64,000 bases of DNA from Streptomyces sp. PR69 (GTDB lineage: Bacteria > Actinomycetota > Actinomycetes > Streptomycetales > Streptomycetaceae): the NCBI RefSeq assembly GCF_026420845.1, contig NZ_JAOWCB010000022.1:1-64000 (forward strand), read 5' to 3'. The notes beneath the pieces are model-generated. The model had not been told where the DNA came from. It worked only from the letters and a program-made list of their open reading frames with translations, and searched no databases. Of this stretch, positions 8,196 to 17,216 are shown one piece after another; the first letter of the stretch is position 1; every line of letters begins with the position of its first letter. Position numbers and translations under genes: made by a program.

Positions 8196-9356
8196 GTGGA
8201 ACGTCGCAGTTTCCTGCGCGGAACGGTCATCGGCGCCTCGGCCGCCGCCTTCGGCGGCACTCTGTGGCGGGGTGCGGCCATCGCGGACCCGGCCCAGCCC
8301 GGAACCGGCCCCTACGGCCCCCTCGCCCCGTCCGACGCCAACGGGATACGCCTGCCGGAGGGTTTCACCAGCCGTGTCGTCGCCCGTACCGGCGAGCGGG
8401 TCGGCTCCACCTCGTACACCTGGCACCGCGCCCCGGACGGCGGGGCCTGCTACGCCGACGGCAGCGGCTGGATATATGTCTCCAACTCGGAGGTGAACCC
8501 CTCGGGAGGCGCGAGCGCGATCGCGTTCTCCGCGACCGGCGCGATCACCGGCGCCTACCGCATCCTCTCCTCGACCCGGCAGAACTGCGCGGGCGGCAAG
8601 ACCCCGTGGGACACCTGGCTGTCCTGTGAGGAGGTGGACCGCGGCTATGTGTACGAGACCGACCCGTGGGGCGTGCGGGCGGCGGCGCGGCGTCCGGCCA
8701 TGGGCCGGTTCAAGCACGAGGCCGCCGCGGCCGACCCCGTACGGAAGGTGATCTATCTGACGGAGGACGTCGGCGACGGCTGCTTCTACCGCTTCACCCC
8801 GGACACCTGGGGCGATCTGTCCTCCGGCACGCTGGAGGCGCTGCGGATGGGCTCCGGGACCTCGGGCCCGGTCACCTGGGGCGAGGTGTACGACCCGGAC
8901 GGACGGCCGACGGCGACCCGCGACCAGGTCTCGGGCGCCAAGCGGTTCAGCGGCGGCGAGGGCTGCTTCTACGCGGACGACACCTGCTGGTTCACCACCA
9001 AGGGCGACAACCGGGTCTGGCAGTACAACGCGGCGGCGCAGACCATCGAGCTGGCCTATGACGACTCCCTGGTCCAGGGCGGCTCCGCGCCGCTGACCGG
9101 CGTCGACAACGTCACCGGCGCGGCGTCCGGCGATCTCTACGTCGCGGAGGACGGCGGCAATATGGAGATCTGCGTGATCACCCCGGACGATGTGGTCGCG
9201 CCCTTCCTGCGCGTCGAGGGGCAGTCCGGCTCGGAGATCACCGGGCCGGCCTTCTCGCCGGACGGCTCACGGCTGTACTTCTCCAGCCAGCGCGGCACGT
9301 CCGGCAGTTCGTACGGCGGGATCACCTACGAGGTGACGGGACCGTTCCGCGCGTAG
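8196..9356 (+). CDS. Tat-exported PhoX-like phosphatase (DUF839)
   Basis: A 386-residue protein with an N-terminal twin-arginine signal (ERRSFLRG followed by a hydrophobic Ala-rich stretch). A DUF839/PhoX-type beta-propeller follows, with KHEAAAADP, YLTEDVGDGCFYRF, SGGEGCFYADDTCWFTTKGD and VAEDGGNMEIC; acidic residues in such segments bind calcium and iron in PhoX alkaline phosphatases. It likely hydrolyses phosphoesters at the cell surface. GTG 8196 has TGGAG 6 nt upstream. I see no clear PhoP direct repeats upstream. Shorter than full PhoX (about 600 aa), so its substrate range may differ. Confidence 0.82.
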   Translation: MERRSFLRGTVIGASAAAFGGTLWRGAAIADPAQPGTGPYGPLAPSDANGIRLPEGFTSRVVARTGERVGSTSYTWHRAPDGGACYADGSGWIYVSNSEVNPSGGASAIAFSATGAITGAYRILSSTRQNCAGGKTPWDTWLSCEEVDRGYVYETDPWGVRAAARRPAMGRFKHEAAAADPVRKVIYLTEDVGDGCFYRFTPDTWGDLSSGTLEALRMGSGTSGPVTWGEVYDPDGRPTATRDQVSGAKRFSGGEGCFYADDTCWFTTKGDNRVWQYNAAAQTIELAYDDSLVQGGSAPLTGVDNVTGAASGDLYVAEDGGNMEICVITPDDVVAPFLRVEGQSGSEITGPAFSPDGSRLYFSSQRGTSGSSYGGITYEVTGPFRA

Positions 9357-9439
9357 CCGGCCGGCTCGCGGGCCCCGCAGGCTGCGCCCCTGCCGGTCCG
9401 CTCACGCACGATCGCTCCGCCCCGGCCCGCCTTGGCGCC

Positions 9440-9469
9440 GGCCGCCTGGTGACCGGCCGCCTGGTGACC
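9440..9469. repeat. 15-bp perfect tandem duplication
   Basis: GGCCGCCTGGTGACC occurs at 9440-9454 and again at 9455-9469, followed by a degenerate third unit. It lies in the 244-bp gap between two convergent genes, which otherwise shows only short GC-rich inverted repeats and no gene. Confidence 0.7.
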
Positions 9470-9600
9470 GGTCGCCGCCCGGCGACCGCACGGGCGGCCG
9501 GCTTATGACCGGTCCGCTCGCTGCCGATTCGCCGGCAGCCGGACGCCCGCCGTCTGCCCGGTCACCACAGGACGCGGGCCCCGGGGTCCGGCTCCGGCCG

Positions 9601-10701
9601 TCAGACGGGCGTCCGGGCCGGCAGCCGGGGTCCGGAGGGCGCGAGCCGGGAGGCGGGGGCCTCGGGGCGTACGGACCCCGGCGCATCCGGCCGTACGGCG
9701 CCCGGCGTCTCCCCCAGCGCCTCGGGGGTGACGCCGCCCCGCAGCAGCGCCGCCCCCAGGGGGGTGAGCGTATGCAGCACGGAGTTGCCGTGGCGCAGGG
9801 TCACCACCAGGCCGGCCTCGCGCAGCACCGCCGCGTGCTGGCTCGCGGAGGCGAGGGACACCCCCGCCCTGCGGGCCAGTTCGCTGGTGGTGCTGCCGCT
9901 GCGGATGGCCTGCAGGACGGCGGAGCGGGTGTGGCCGACCAGCCGGCCGAGCGAGGGCCCGCCGGGCTCGTGGAAGGCCGGGGCGCTGCGGTGTGCGACC
10001 GGGTAGACGAGGACCGGCGGCAGTGTGGGGTCGCGGTAGACCACGGGCGTCCCGCGGCAGAAGAACGACGGCTGGAGCAGCAGGCCCCGCCCGCCGAGGC
10101 GGACCTCGCGGTCGACGGGGTAGTCCGCCTCCAGCACGGGTGCGCGCCAGCGCAGCACGGGCGGCAGGGAGGCGAGGAGTTCGTCGGGGCCGCCGTCCAG
10201 CAGCGCACGGCCGCGCACGGCGCGGTCGGCCTCGATCCTGGCCTGCAGATGGGGCCAGTACGGCTCGACGGCGGCGCGGTGGTAGCTGTGCAGCGCGCCG
10301 ACGAGCCGGGCGAGCGGCTCGGCTCTGCCGTCGGCGAGCGCGGCGAGTCTGCCGGGCAGTCCGGGCACACAGGCGCGGTCGGCGGCCGCCAGGGCCAGCT
10401 CGGCGCGCAGCCGGGCGGGCGGGGTGGCACGCAGGGCCTCAAGGCCCGCGTCGAGCCCGTCCCGTGCCTCGGGCGGGGTCAGAAAGTCCGGGAAATAGCC
10501 CTTCGGCGGCACCAGCGCGGAGAGCAGCCGTGTTTCACCGTTCAACCGGGCGCGGGTTTCGGACCGCCATTCCCCGAAGACCGTCGCACCGCGCCGGTCC
10601 CGCAATCGGTGAAAGCTCAGAATCGTTTCCCACAACACGTCCGGCCTGGACGCCATCCGCACTCTCGCGAGGTCGTCGCCGGTGAAATGGATTCGCAGCA
10701 C
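9601..10701 (-). CDS. winged helix-turn-helix (ArsR-like) regulator
   Basis: A 366-residue protein whose C-terminal third holds a winged helix (LGRLVGHTRSAVLQAI, TTSELARRAGVSLASASQHA recognition helix, LVVTLRHGNSVLHTLTPLG wing). The N-terminal 230 residues are an effector or dimerisation domain seen in many Streptomyces ArsR-like regulators. No cysteine cluster for metal sensing is visible. The GTG start at 10701 is preceded by GGGGG. A Pro/Ala tail of about 40 residues follows the DNA-binding domain. It is convergent with the PhoX-like gene and divergent from a 670-bp gene-free region, so it may control itself or a distant gene. Confidence 0.82.
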   Translation of the reverse strand: MLRIHFTGDDLARVRMASRPDVLWETILSFHRLRDRRGATVFGEWRSETRARLNGETRLLSALVPPKGYFPDFLTPPEARDGLDAGLEALRATPPARLRAELALAAADRACVPGLPGRLAALADGRAEPLARLVGALHSYHRAAVEPYWPHLQARIEADRAVRGRALLDGGPDELLASLPPVLRWRAPVLEADYPVDREVRLGGRGLLLQPSFFCRGTPVVYRDPTLPPVLVYPVAHRSAPAFHEPGGPSLGRLVGHTRSAVLQAIRSGSTTSELARRAGVSLASASQHAAVLREAGLVVTLRHGNSVLHTLTPLGAALLRGGVTPEALGETPGAVRPDAPGSVRPEAPASRLAPSGPRLPARTPV

Positions 10702-11217
10702 TGAACCCCCACTGTTGCATCCGCTAATCGCCCCGATCCCCGAGTATGCACGCCATCACAGGCCGTCACCACGGAGTTTCGGCCACAGTTGAAACGCCTC
10801 GCGGGCCCGGGGTGACAACCGAAAGGCTGTACGACGTCGGGCATGAATCCTTCTGTCACCGATGTGACGTGGCGAAGACCGTGGGGGGCTTTGCGCGTCC
10901 GGCGGCGGCTGGCAGAGGGTGCGGCTCCGTGTCCGGCATGGGTAATGGGGCACGGCCGGAGGATGGGGATCCACCGGCCGTGCCCCGCCTGGACTTTGCG
11001 CAGCGAATGGCAGAAATTCGATTGCCGTTTCCGCGGTCGGCCGTACGAAATTCAACAGCAGGCGGCGTAAGTCGACCGTAAAGCGCTCGCCGGGACCGCT
11101 CGGCGGCGCGGAACTCGGAGCGCTCTCAGCGCAGTTGCCGGCCGTGGCCGTGCGCGGCGCAAGTATGCCCTCTGCACCTTGCCCGGCGGGCAAGCGGAAG
11201 ACGGGCGGCAGACATGC
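10702..11217. other. gene-poor region between the regulator and ppdK
   Basis: About 515 nt without a convincing gene. A plus-strand ORF at 10843-11070 (75 aa) lacks a good ribosome site and recognisable domain. The only clear structure is the inverted repeat at 10947-10986. The first 150 nt should contain the promoter of the minus-strand regulator. Confidence 0.5.
10947..10986. terminator. 13-bp inverted repeat, possible terminator
   Basis: GGGGCACGGCCGG (10947-10959) pairs perfectly with CCGGCCGTGCCCC (10974-10986) across a 14-nt loop. It lies 380 nt downstream of ppdK on the minus strand and 245 nt upstream of the regulator start, so it could terminate readthrough or a short untranslated RNA. 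Confidence 0.45.
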
Positions 11218-11257
11218 GGAAGGGGCGGACGCCCCGCACAAGGCGTCCGCCCCTTCC
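11218..11257 (-). terminator. 16-bp perfect stem terminator downstream of ppdK
   Basis: GGAAGGGGCGGACGCC (11218-11233) pairs perfectly with GGCGTCCGCCCCTTCC (11242-11257) around an 8-nt loop. It lies 113 nt past the ppdK stop in the direction of transcription and is the stronger of two tandem hairpins there. Confidence 0.75.
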
Positions 11258-11268
11258 TCTTTCACCCC

Positions 11269-11322
11269 CCGGAGCCGCCGCGGGAGTGCGGTGAGGGTTT
11301 GACCTCCCGGCGGCGGCTCCGG
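11269..11322 (-). terminator. first hairpin downstream of ppdK
   Basis: CCGGAGCCGCCG (11269-11280) pairs with CGGCGGCTCCGG (11311-11322) with a loop of about 30 nt. It begins 48 nt after the ppdK stop and forms a tandem terminator with the hairpin at 11218-11257. Confidence 0.6.
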
Positions 11323-11369
11323 CGTCCTGGGGAAGCGCCCGCAGACGCCTTGGCGGCGTCAGCGAGGCG

Positions 11370-14087
11370 TCAGCGTGAGTCGCTGCCAAAGGCCCCCGAC
11401 GACACAGCGGCCGCCCGGCCCGCCTCCAGCCGCGCCACCGGGATCCGGAACGGCGAGCAGGAGACATAGTCGAGGCCGGCCTCATGGAAGAAGTGCACCG
11501 ACTCGGGGTCGCCGCCGTGCTCGCCGCACACGCCCAGCTTCAGATCCGGGCGGGTGGCGCGGCCCGCTTCGACGGCGTCCCGGACGAGCTTGCCGACGCC
11601 GTCCTTGTCAATGGTCTCGAACGGGGAGACGCCGAAGATGCCCTTTTCCAGGTAGGCGGTGAAGAAGCTGGCCTCCACGTCGTCGCGGGAGAAGCCCCAC
11701 ACCGTCTGGGTGAGGTCGTTGGTGCCGAAGGAGAAGAACTCCGCGGCCTCCGCGATCTGGCCCGCGGTCAGCGCGGCGCGCGGCAGCTCGATCATCGTGC
11801 CGAGCGCCAGCTTCAGCTCCACGCCGGTGGCGGCCTCGACCTCGGCGATGACGGCCTCGGCCTCCTCGCGGACGATCTCCAGCTCCTGCACGGTGCCGAC
11901 CAGCGGGATCATGATCTCGGCGCGCGGGTCGCCCTTGGCGTTCTTCCGCTCGGCCGCGGCCTCCGCGATGGCCCGGACCTGCATGGTGAACAGACCGGGG
12001 ATGACCAGGCCGAGGCGTACGCCGCGCAGGCCCAGCATCGGGTTCTGCTCATGCAGCCGGTGCACGGCCTGGAGCAGCCGCAGCTCGTTCTCATGCGGCT
12101 CGTGGCGGGCCTCGGCGAGCGCGACGCGCACCGACAGATCGGTGATGTCGGGCAGGAACTCGTGCAGCGGCGGGTCCAGCAGCCGTACGGTGACGGGCAG
12201 CCCGTCCATCGCCTCGAACAGCTCAATGAAGTCCTGCTTCTGCAGCGGCAGCAGGGCCTGGAGCGCCTCGGTCCGCTCGTCGTCGTGGTCGGCGAGGATC
12301 AGCTTCTCGACCATCTCGCGGCGCTCGCCGAGGAACATGTGCTCCGTGCGGCACAGTCCGATGCCCTGGGCGCCGAACCGCCGTGCCCGCAGGGCGTCCT
12401 CGGCGTTGTCGGCGTTGGCCCGTACGCGCAGCCGGCGCACCCGGTCCGCGTACGCCATGATCCGGTGGACGGCCCCGACCAGTTCGTCGGCGTCGTCGGC
12501 GCCGGCGTGCATGCGGCCCTCGAAGTACTCGACGACCGGGGAGGGCACGACGGGCACCTCGCCGAGGTAGACCTTGCCGGTGGAGCCGTCGATGGAGACG
12601 AGGTCGCCCTCCTCGATCACCGTGTCGCCCGCGGTCATTCTGCGGCGCTTGGTGTCGACCTGGAGCTCCTCCGCCCCGCAGACGCAGGTCTTGCCCATGC
12701 CGCGGGCGACGACGGCGGCGTGGGAGGTCTTGCCGCCGCGGGAGGTCAGGATGCCCTCGGCGGCGATCATGCCGTCCAGGTCGTCGGGGTTGGTCTCGCG
12801 GCGGATGAGGATGACCTTCTCACCCGAGCGGGACCACTTGACGGCCGTGTAGGAGTCGAAGACGGCCTTGCCGACCGCCGCGCCCGGCGAGGCGGCGATG
12901 CCCCGGCCCAGCAGCTCGGTTTTCGCCGTGTCGTCGAAGCGCGGGAACATCAGCTGCGCCAGCTGCGCGCCGTTGACCCGCTGCAGCGCCTCGGCCTCGT
13001 CGATCAGCCCCTGGTCGACAAGCTGGGTGGCGATGCGGAAGGCCGCGCCCGCGGTGCGCTTGCCCACGCGGGTCTGCAGCATCCACAGCTGGCCGCGCTC
13101 GATGGTGAACTCGATGTCGCACAGGTCCTTGTAGTGCGTCTCCAGCGTCTCCATGATCTGCATCAGCTGGTCGTACGACTTCTTGTCGATGTTCTCCAGC
13201 TCGGCGAGCGGCACGGTGTTGCGGATGCCGGCGACGACGTCCTCGCCCTGTGCGTTCTGCAGGTAGTCGCCGTAGACGCCCTGGTGGCCGCTGGCGGGGT
13301 CGCGGGTGAAGGCGACGCCGGTGCCGGAGTCGGGGCCGAGGTTGCCGAAGACCATGGAGCAGACGTTGACGGCCGTGCCGAGGTCGCCGGGGATGCGCTC
13401 CTGGCGGCGGTAGAGCTTGGCCCGGTCGGTGTTCCAGGAGTCGAAGACGGAGCGGATGGCCAGATCCATCTGCTCGCGCGGGTCCTGGGGGAACTCCCGT
13501 CCCGCCTCGGACTTGACGATCTTCTTGAACCGCTTGACCAGCTTCTGCAGATCGCCGGCGTCGAGGTCGGTGTCGACGGTGACCTTCTTGGCCTGCTTGG
13601 CCTCGTCGAGGGCATCTTCGAACAGCTCGCCGTCGACGCCCATGACGGTCTTGCCGAACATCTGGATGAGACGGCGGTAGGAGTCCCAGGCGAACCGCTC
13701 GTCGCCGGACTGCTTGGCCAGACCGGCGACCGAGTCGTCGGAGAGGCCGATGTTCAGGACGGTGTCCATCATTCCGGGCATCGAGAACTTGGCGCCGGAG
13801 CGTACGGAGACGAGCAGCGGGTTGTCGGCCTGGCCGAGCTTCTTGCCCATGGTCTGCTCAAGGCCGGTCAGATGGGCGCTGACCTCGTCGCGCAGGGCGG
13901 GCGGCTCCTCGCCGCTCGCGAGGTAGACCTTGCACGCCTCGGTGGTGATCGTGAAGCCCGGAGGGACGGGGAGACCGAGGTTGGTCATCTCGGCGAGGTT
14001 CGCACCTTTTCCGCCGAGCAGGTCCTTGAGGTCCTTGTTGCCCTCGGTGAAGTCATAGACGAACTTCTGATCTTTGTTTTCCGACAC
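11370..14087 (-). CDS. ppdK: pyruvate, phosphate dikinase
   Basis: A 905-residue full-length PPDK, interconverting pyruvate + ATP + Pi with phosphoenolpyruvate + AMP + PPi. The N-terminal nucleotide-binding domain starts with FVYDFTEGNKDLKDLLGGKG. The swinging phosphohistidine domain has the catalytic His in GGKTSHAAVVARGMGKTC. The C-terminal TIM barrel carries GLCRTEHMF, GTNDLTQ and the catalytic Cys in GVCGEHGGDP. Such enzymes replenish PEP during growth on organic acids. It is monocistronic, with tandem terminators after it and a 380-nt upstream region holding two related palindromes. Plus-strand open frames across it are antisense shadows. Confidence 0.97.
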   Translation of the reverse strand: MSENKDQKFVYDFTEGNKDLKDLLGGKGANLAEMTNLGLPVPPGFTITTEACKVYLASGEEPPALRDEVSAHLTGLEQTMGKKLGQADNPLLVSVRSGAKFSMPGMMDTVLNIGLSDDSVAGLAKQSGDERFAWDSYRRLIQMFGKTVMGVDGELFEDALDEAKQAKKVTVDTDLDAGDLQKLVKRFKKIVKSEAGREFPQDPREQMDLAIRSVFDSWNTDRAKLYRRQERIPGDLGTAVNVCSMVFGNLGPDSGTGVAFTRDPASGHQGVYGDYLQNAQGEDVVAGIRNTVPLAELENIDKKSYDQLMQIMETLETHYKDLCDIEFTIERGQLWMLQTRVGKRTAGAAFRIATQLVDQGLIDEAEALQRVNGAQLAQLMFPRFDDTAKTELLGRGIAASPGAAVGKAVFDSYTAVKWSRSGEKVILIRRETNPDDLDGMIAAEGILTSRGGKTSHAAVVARGMGKTCVCGAEELQVDTKRRRMTAGDTVIEEGDLVSIDGSTGKVYLGEVPVVPSPVVEYFEGRMHAGADDADELVGAVHRIMAYADRVRRLRVRANADNAEDALRARRFGAQGIGLCRTEHMFLGERREMVEKLILADHDDERTEALQALLPLQKQDFIELFEAMDGLPVTVRLLDPPLHEFLPDITDLSVRVALAEARHEPHENELRLLQAVHRLHEQNPMLGLRGVRLGLVIPGLFTMQVRAIAEAAAERKNAKGDPRAEIMIPLVGTVQELEIVREEAEAVIAEVEAATGVELKLALGTMIELPRAALTAGQIAEAAEFFSFGTNDLTQTVWGFSRDDVEASFFTAYLEKGIFGVSPFETIDKDGVGKLVRDAVEAGRATRPDLKLGVCGEHGGDPESVHFFHEAGLDYVSCSPFRIPVARLEAGRAAAVSSGAFGSDSR

Positions 14088-14340
14088 GGGTCTCGACTCC
14101 TCGAGGACTCGGTGGCTGCCCTGACGGCGAGGAACATACCCAGATCAAAGGCGTCTGGGTACGTCCACTTGCGCGTCATACGGCCTTAACCACTCGTCCG
14201 CCAGCAGATCGAAAGTGACTGACGCGTAGTAAGCGGCTTCGAGCTCCCTTCAGCCACCGAAGCACACTTGACTCAAACCAGAGCTAACGCGCTCATATGA
14301 GCGCCTCCTCCGGCTTTTGTTTTCAAGACTTGAAGACAGA
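14088..14340. other. ppdK upstream region
   Basis: About 250 nt with lower G+C than its surroundings and no gene. It should hold the ppdK promoter. Notable are the 16-bp palindrome at 14290 and the AT-richer stretch around 14310-14335. No tRNA or riboswitch fold was recognised. Confidence 0.5.
14290..14305. promoter_or_regulatory. 16-bp perfect palindrome upstream of ppdK
   Basis: GCGCTCATATGAGCGC is perfectly self-complementary and lies about 200 nt before ppdK. A second site sharing CGCTCAT-N-TGAGCG follows at 14402. The shared half-site suggests an operator for a dimeric regulator. Confidence 0.4.
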
Positions 14341-14365
14341 AGGGGTGGCACCCCGTGCCACCCCT
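14341..14365 (-). terminator. terminator of the ABC transporter/HAD operon
   Basis: AGGGGTGGCAC (14341-14351) and GTGCCACCCCT (14355-14365) form an 11-bp stem with a CCC loop, extendable by another pair or two. It lies about 100 nt beyond the HAD gene stop on the minus strand. Confidence 0.65.
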
Positions 14366-14401
14366 TCTAGATCTGGAGCGAAGGAAGCGACCCCTTGAGA
14401 T

Positions 14402-14415
14402 CGCTCATCTGAGCG
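14402..14415. promoter_or_regulatory. second copy of the CGCTCAT-N-TGAGCG dyad
   Basis: CGCTCATCTGAGCG repeats the dyad of 14290-14305 with one central mismatch, 111 nt away. It lies between the HAD gene stop (14469) and its terminator. Confidence 0.35.
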
Positions 14416-14468
14416 CAACCCCTATCAAGGGTGGCGAGAATCACGCCGTTTCACGCGTCCCGATTCCA

Positions 14469-15173
14469 TCATCCGGACTCACCGACGGGTGCCCGCAACG
14501 CGCCGGAAACACACCGTCCGAGCATCGCCGGATCCACCTCCTCCAGGCTCCCGGCGAAGACCCGCCGGGCCGACGGCGCCACCGGCAGCAGCGACGGCAC
14601 CACCAGCACCGCGCACCCCGCGGCCTCGGCGGACGCGCTGCCGTCCGGCGAGTCCTCCACCGCCACACAGTCCCCGGGGAGCGCCCCGAACCGCTCGGCC
14701 GCCGCCCGGTAGGGATCGGGGTGCGGCTTGGTCCGCACGGTGTCGTCCGCCGACAGCGTGAAGGCGAACGGCACCCCGGCCAGCGCCCCGCCCGCCACCG
14801 CATCGACGACGACCCGCGGCGAGGCGCTGACCAGTGCGAACGGCACCCCGTCGGCCTCCAGCGCGGACAGCAGCCGCCGGGCGCCGGGGCGCAGCGGCGC
14901 GCCCGCCGCCACCTTGGCGAAGAACGTGGCGGTCAGCTCGGCCGCCACCCGGGCCGCGGACTGCGGGTCCGCCGCGCCTGTCATCCGTACGAGATGGGCG
15001 GCGGTGTCCTCGACGGCGCGGCCGACGACCTCGGGGGCGTCGGCGTCGCCGAGGCCGTGGCCGAGGCCGGCCGCGACCTCTTCGGCGGCCTGCCACCACA
15101 GGATCTCGGTGTCGACGAGGGTGCCGTCCATGTCGAAGAGGACGGCGGCGGGGCGGGGTTCGGCGGGGCTCAC
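14469..15173 (-). CDS. HAD-superfamily phosphatase, beta-phosphoglucomutase type
   Basis: A 234-residue HAD hydrolase. LFDMDGTLVDTE supplies the nucleophile and acid/base aspartates, an alpha-helical cap follows, then LVSASPR (motif II), the lysine in TKPHPDPY (motif III) and VAVEDSPDGSASAEAAG (motif IV). Its GTG start overlaps the ATPase stop by 4 nt, so it is the last gene of the importer operon. This suggests dephosphorylation of the imported compound (a phosphorylated sugar, alcohol or phosphonate-derived product). The substrate cannot be fixed; it could instead be a general housekeeping phosphatase. Confidence 0.85.
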   Translation of the reverse strand: MSPAEPRPAAVLFDMDGTLVDTEILWWQAAEEVAAGLGHGLGDADAPEVVGRAVEDTAAHLVRMTGAADPQSAARVAAELTATFFAKVAAGAPLRPGARRLLSALEADGVPFALVSASPRVVVDAVAGGALAGVPFAFTLSADDTVRTKPHPDPYRAAAERFGALPGDCVAVEDSPDGSASAEAAGCAVLVVPSLLPVAPSARRVFAGSLEEVDPAMLGRCVSGALRAPVGESG

Positions 15174-16318
15174 TCGGCGGCCCCGGCAGCCGCACGCTCA
15201 ACGGCCCCGTCCCCGGCGGCGGCCGTCGCGGGCACGACGAGGACCGGGCGTTCGGCGAGGCCGATCCGGACGCGGGCACCGGGTGCCAGTGCCACGGCGT
15301 CCCGGGAGGGCACATCCGCGGTGATCCTGCCGACGCCTTCCAGCTCCGCATGGACGCGGGTGACCGCGCCGAGGAACGAGGCGGAGGCGACGACGGCCTC
15401 GCCGTCCGGCTCGGCGGCCACGGTGACGTTCTCGGGCCGGATGAGCACCTCCACGTCCCGTACGGCGGCCGGGGCGTCGCCGTCCACGGGCAGCCGCCGC
15501 CCCGCGACCGCCACCGTGCCGCCGCCGGTCAGCAGCCCCGGCAGCCGGTTCATGGTGCCGATGAAGGAGGCGACGAAGGCCGTCGCGGGCCGCTCGTACA
15601 GCTCGGCCGGGGCGGCGCACTGCTCCAGCCTGCCCGCGTTGAGGACGGCGACCCGGTCCGCCATGGACAGCGCCTCCTCCTGGTCATGGGTGACGAACAC
15701 GGTGGTGATGCCGAGGGAGAGCTGCAGCCGCCGGATCTCCTCGCGCAGGCTGAGCCGCACCTTGGCGTCCAGCGCGGACAGCGGCTCGTCGAGCAGCAGC
15801 ACCCGCGGCTCAAGGGCCAGGGCGCGGGCGAGGGCCACACGCTGCTGCTGGCCTCCGGACATCTGGTGCGGAAAGCGGTCACCGTGGTCGGGCAGCCCCA
15901 CCAGGCCGAGGAGTTCGGCGGCGCGGGCGCGGCGCCGGGCGGCCGGGACCTTGCGGACGCGCAGCCCGAAGGCGACGTTGTCGCGGGCGCTCAGATTGGG
16001 GAAGAGGCTGTACGACTGGAACACCATCCCGGCGTCGCGCCGGTTGGCCGGCACACCGGTGATGTCCTCGCCGTCGAGCAGCACCTCGCCCGCGTCCGGG
16101 TGCTCGAATCCGGCGAGCACCCGCAGGGCGGTGGTCTTGCCGCAGCCCGAGGGGCCGAGGAGCGCCATCAGTTCGCCGGGCTCGACGGTCAGATCGAGGC
16201 CGTCGAGGGCGACGGTCGGGCCGAACGCCCGGCGCAGCCCGCGGAATTCGACGCGCGCTCCGGACGGCGCGGCGGCGGCCGGGTCCGTCCGCTCGGCCTC
16301 GGCGGTGGGGGTGGACAT
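15170..16318 (-). CDS. ABC importer ATP-binding protein (PotA/FbpC type)
   Basis: A 382-residue ATPase. Walker A LLGPSGCGKTT, Q-loop region GMVFQSYSLFPNLSARDNV, signature MSGGQQQRVALARALA, Walker B VLLLDEPLSALD and H-loop VTHDQEEA are all present, followed by a C-terminal TOBE-like regulatory region. It powers the two permeases encoded upstream. ATG 16318 begins MSTPTAEAE, 4 nt after the permease stop; the longer open frame is not needed. The family covers polyamine, ferric iron, thiamine and 2-aminoethylphosphonate importers. Confidence 0.93.
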   Translation of the reverse strand: MSTPTAEAERTDPAAAAPSGARVEFRGLRRAFGPTVALDGLDLTVEPGELMALLGPSGCGKTTALRVLAGFEHPDAGEVLLDGEDITGVPANRRDAGMVFQSYSLFPNLSARDNVAFGLRVRKVPAARRRARAAELLGLVGLPDHGDRFPHQMSGGQQQRVALARALALEPRVLLLDEPLSALDAKVRLSLREEIRRLQLSLGITTVFVTHDQEEALSMADRVAVLNAGRLEQCAAPAELYERPATAFVASFIGTMNRLPGLLTGGGTVAVAGRRLPVDGDAPAAVRDVEVLIRPENVTVAAEPDGEAVVASASFLGAVTRVHAELEGVGRITADVPSRDAVALAPGARVRIGLAERPVLVVPATAAAGDGAVERAAAGAAE

Positions 16319-16322
16319 GGTC

Positions 16323-17216
16323 TCAGGACTCCTTGCGGGAGGTACGGGACGGGGCGGCTGTCGCTGCGGCCGTCCCCGCGCGGGACAGCAGGAGCAGCAG
16401 CGCCCAGGTGATGAGCAGGCTGAGGACGGAGACGGCCACCGACATCTTCGCCTGCGAGCCGGAGATGGTGACGATCCACACCGCGAACGGCTCGAAGCCG
16501 AGCAGCGAGGCGATGGTGAACTCGCCGAGCACCAGCGCCAGGGTGAGGAACGCGGCCCCGGCGAGCGCGGCGCGCAGATTGGGCAGCAGGACGCGTACGA
16601 CGACGTACGGCCAGGACGCGCCGCAGTTGCGGGCGGCCTCCACCAGGGTCGGCACATCGACGGCGCGCAGCCCGGCGTCCAGCGAGCGGTAGACGAACGG
16701 CAGCGCGAGGACGGTGTACGCGAGGACGAGCACGACCGGGAAGTCCTCGTTCTGCACGGCGAGGAACGTCTGGTACAGGGGCGTGTGCGACAGCTGTTCG
16801 GGCCCCCAGCGCAGCACGGTGCTGATGCCGGTGACCAGCGCGATCGGCGGCACCACGAGCGGCAGCATGCACATCACCTCGACGACGGGCCGCAGCCGCG
16901 GCGCGCCGAGGCGCACGGCGACCAGCGCGGGCACGGCCAGCAGCAGGGCGAGCGCGATGGTCGCGGCGGCGAGGGCGAGCGACAGCAGCAGGCTGTCGGT
17001 GAATCCGTCGGCGGAGAGCAGCGCGGTGTATGCCTCGAAGGAGACGCCCTGTCCCGGCGTGTGCACCGTGAAGACGAACGAGGCGGCGAGCGGGATCAGG
17101 AAGTAGCAGGCGGCGAGGGTGAGCACGGCCCCCCGCCAGATGCGGGGCCGTCTGCTCCGGGGCGTCGCGGCCGCCCGTGCCGGGCGGTCGATGGTGGTCG
17201 TCGTCATCGCAGCCAT
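16323..17216 (-). CDS. ABC importer permease, second subunit
   Basis: A 297-residue membrane protein with about six hydrophobic helices and the cytoplasmic EAA-type loop LVEAARNCGASWPYVVVRVLLP that contacts the ATPase. ATG 17216 (MAAMTTTT) has GGAG 6 nt upstream. A second ATG at 17207 overlaps the first permease's stop as ATGA and is the alternative start. It pairs with the preceding gene to form a PotB/PotC-like heterodimeric channel. Confidence 0.88.
   Translation of the reverse strand: MAAMTTTTIDRPARAAATPRSRRPRIWRGAVLTLAACYFLIPLAASFVFTVHTPGQGVSFEAYTALLSADGFTDSLLLSLALAAATIALALLLAVPALVAVRLGAPRLRPVVEVMCMLPLVVPPIALVTGISTVLRWGPEQLSHTPLYQTFLAVQNEDFPVVLVLAYTVLALPFVYRSLDAGLRAVDVPTLVEAARNCGASWPYVVVRVLLPNLRAALAGAAFLTLALVLGEFTIASLLGFEPFAVWIVTISGSQAKMSVAVSVLSLLITWALLLLLSRAGTAAATAAPSRTSRKES

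Noticed and set aside
10843..11070. A 75-residue plus-strand ORF in the ppdK downstream gap
   Set aside because: No convincing ribosome site, it contains the inverted repeat 10947-10986, and no family was recognised. I leave it as non-coding.
11484..14189. A 901-codon plus-strand open frame
   Set aside because: Exact antisense of ppdK, whose catalytic motifs are complete on the minus strand.
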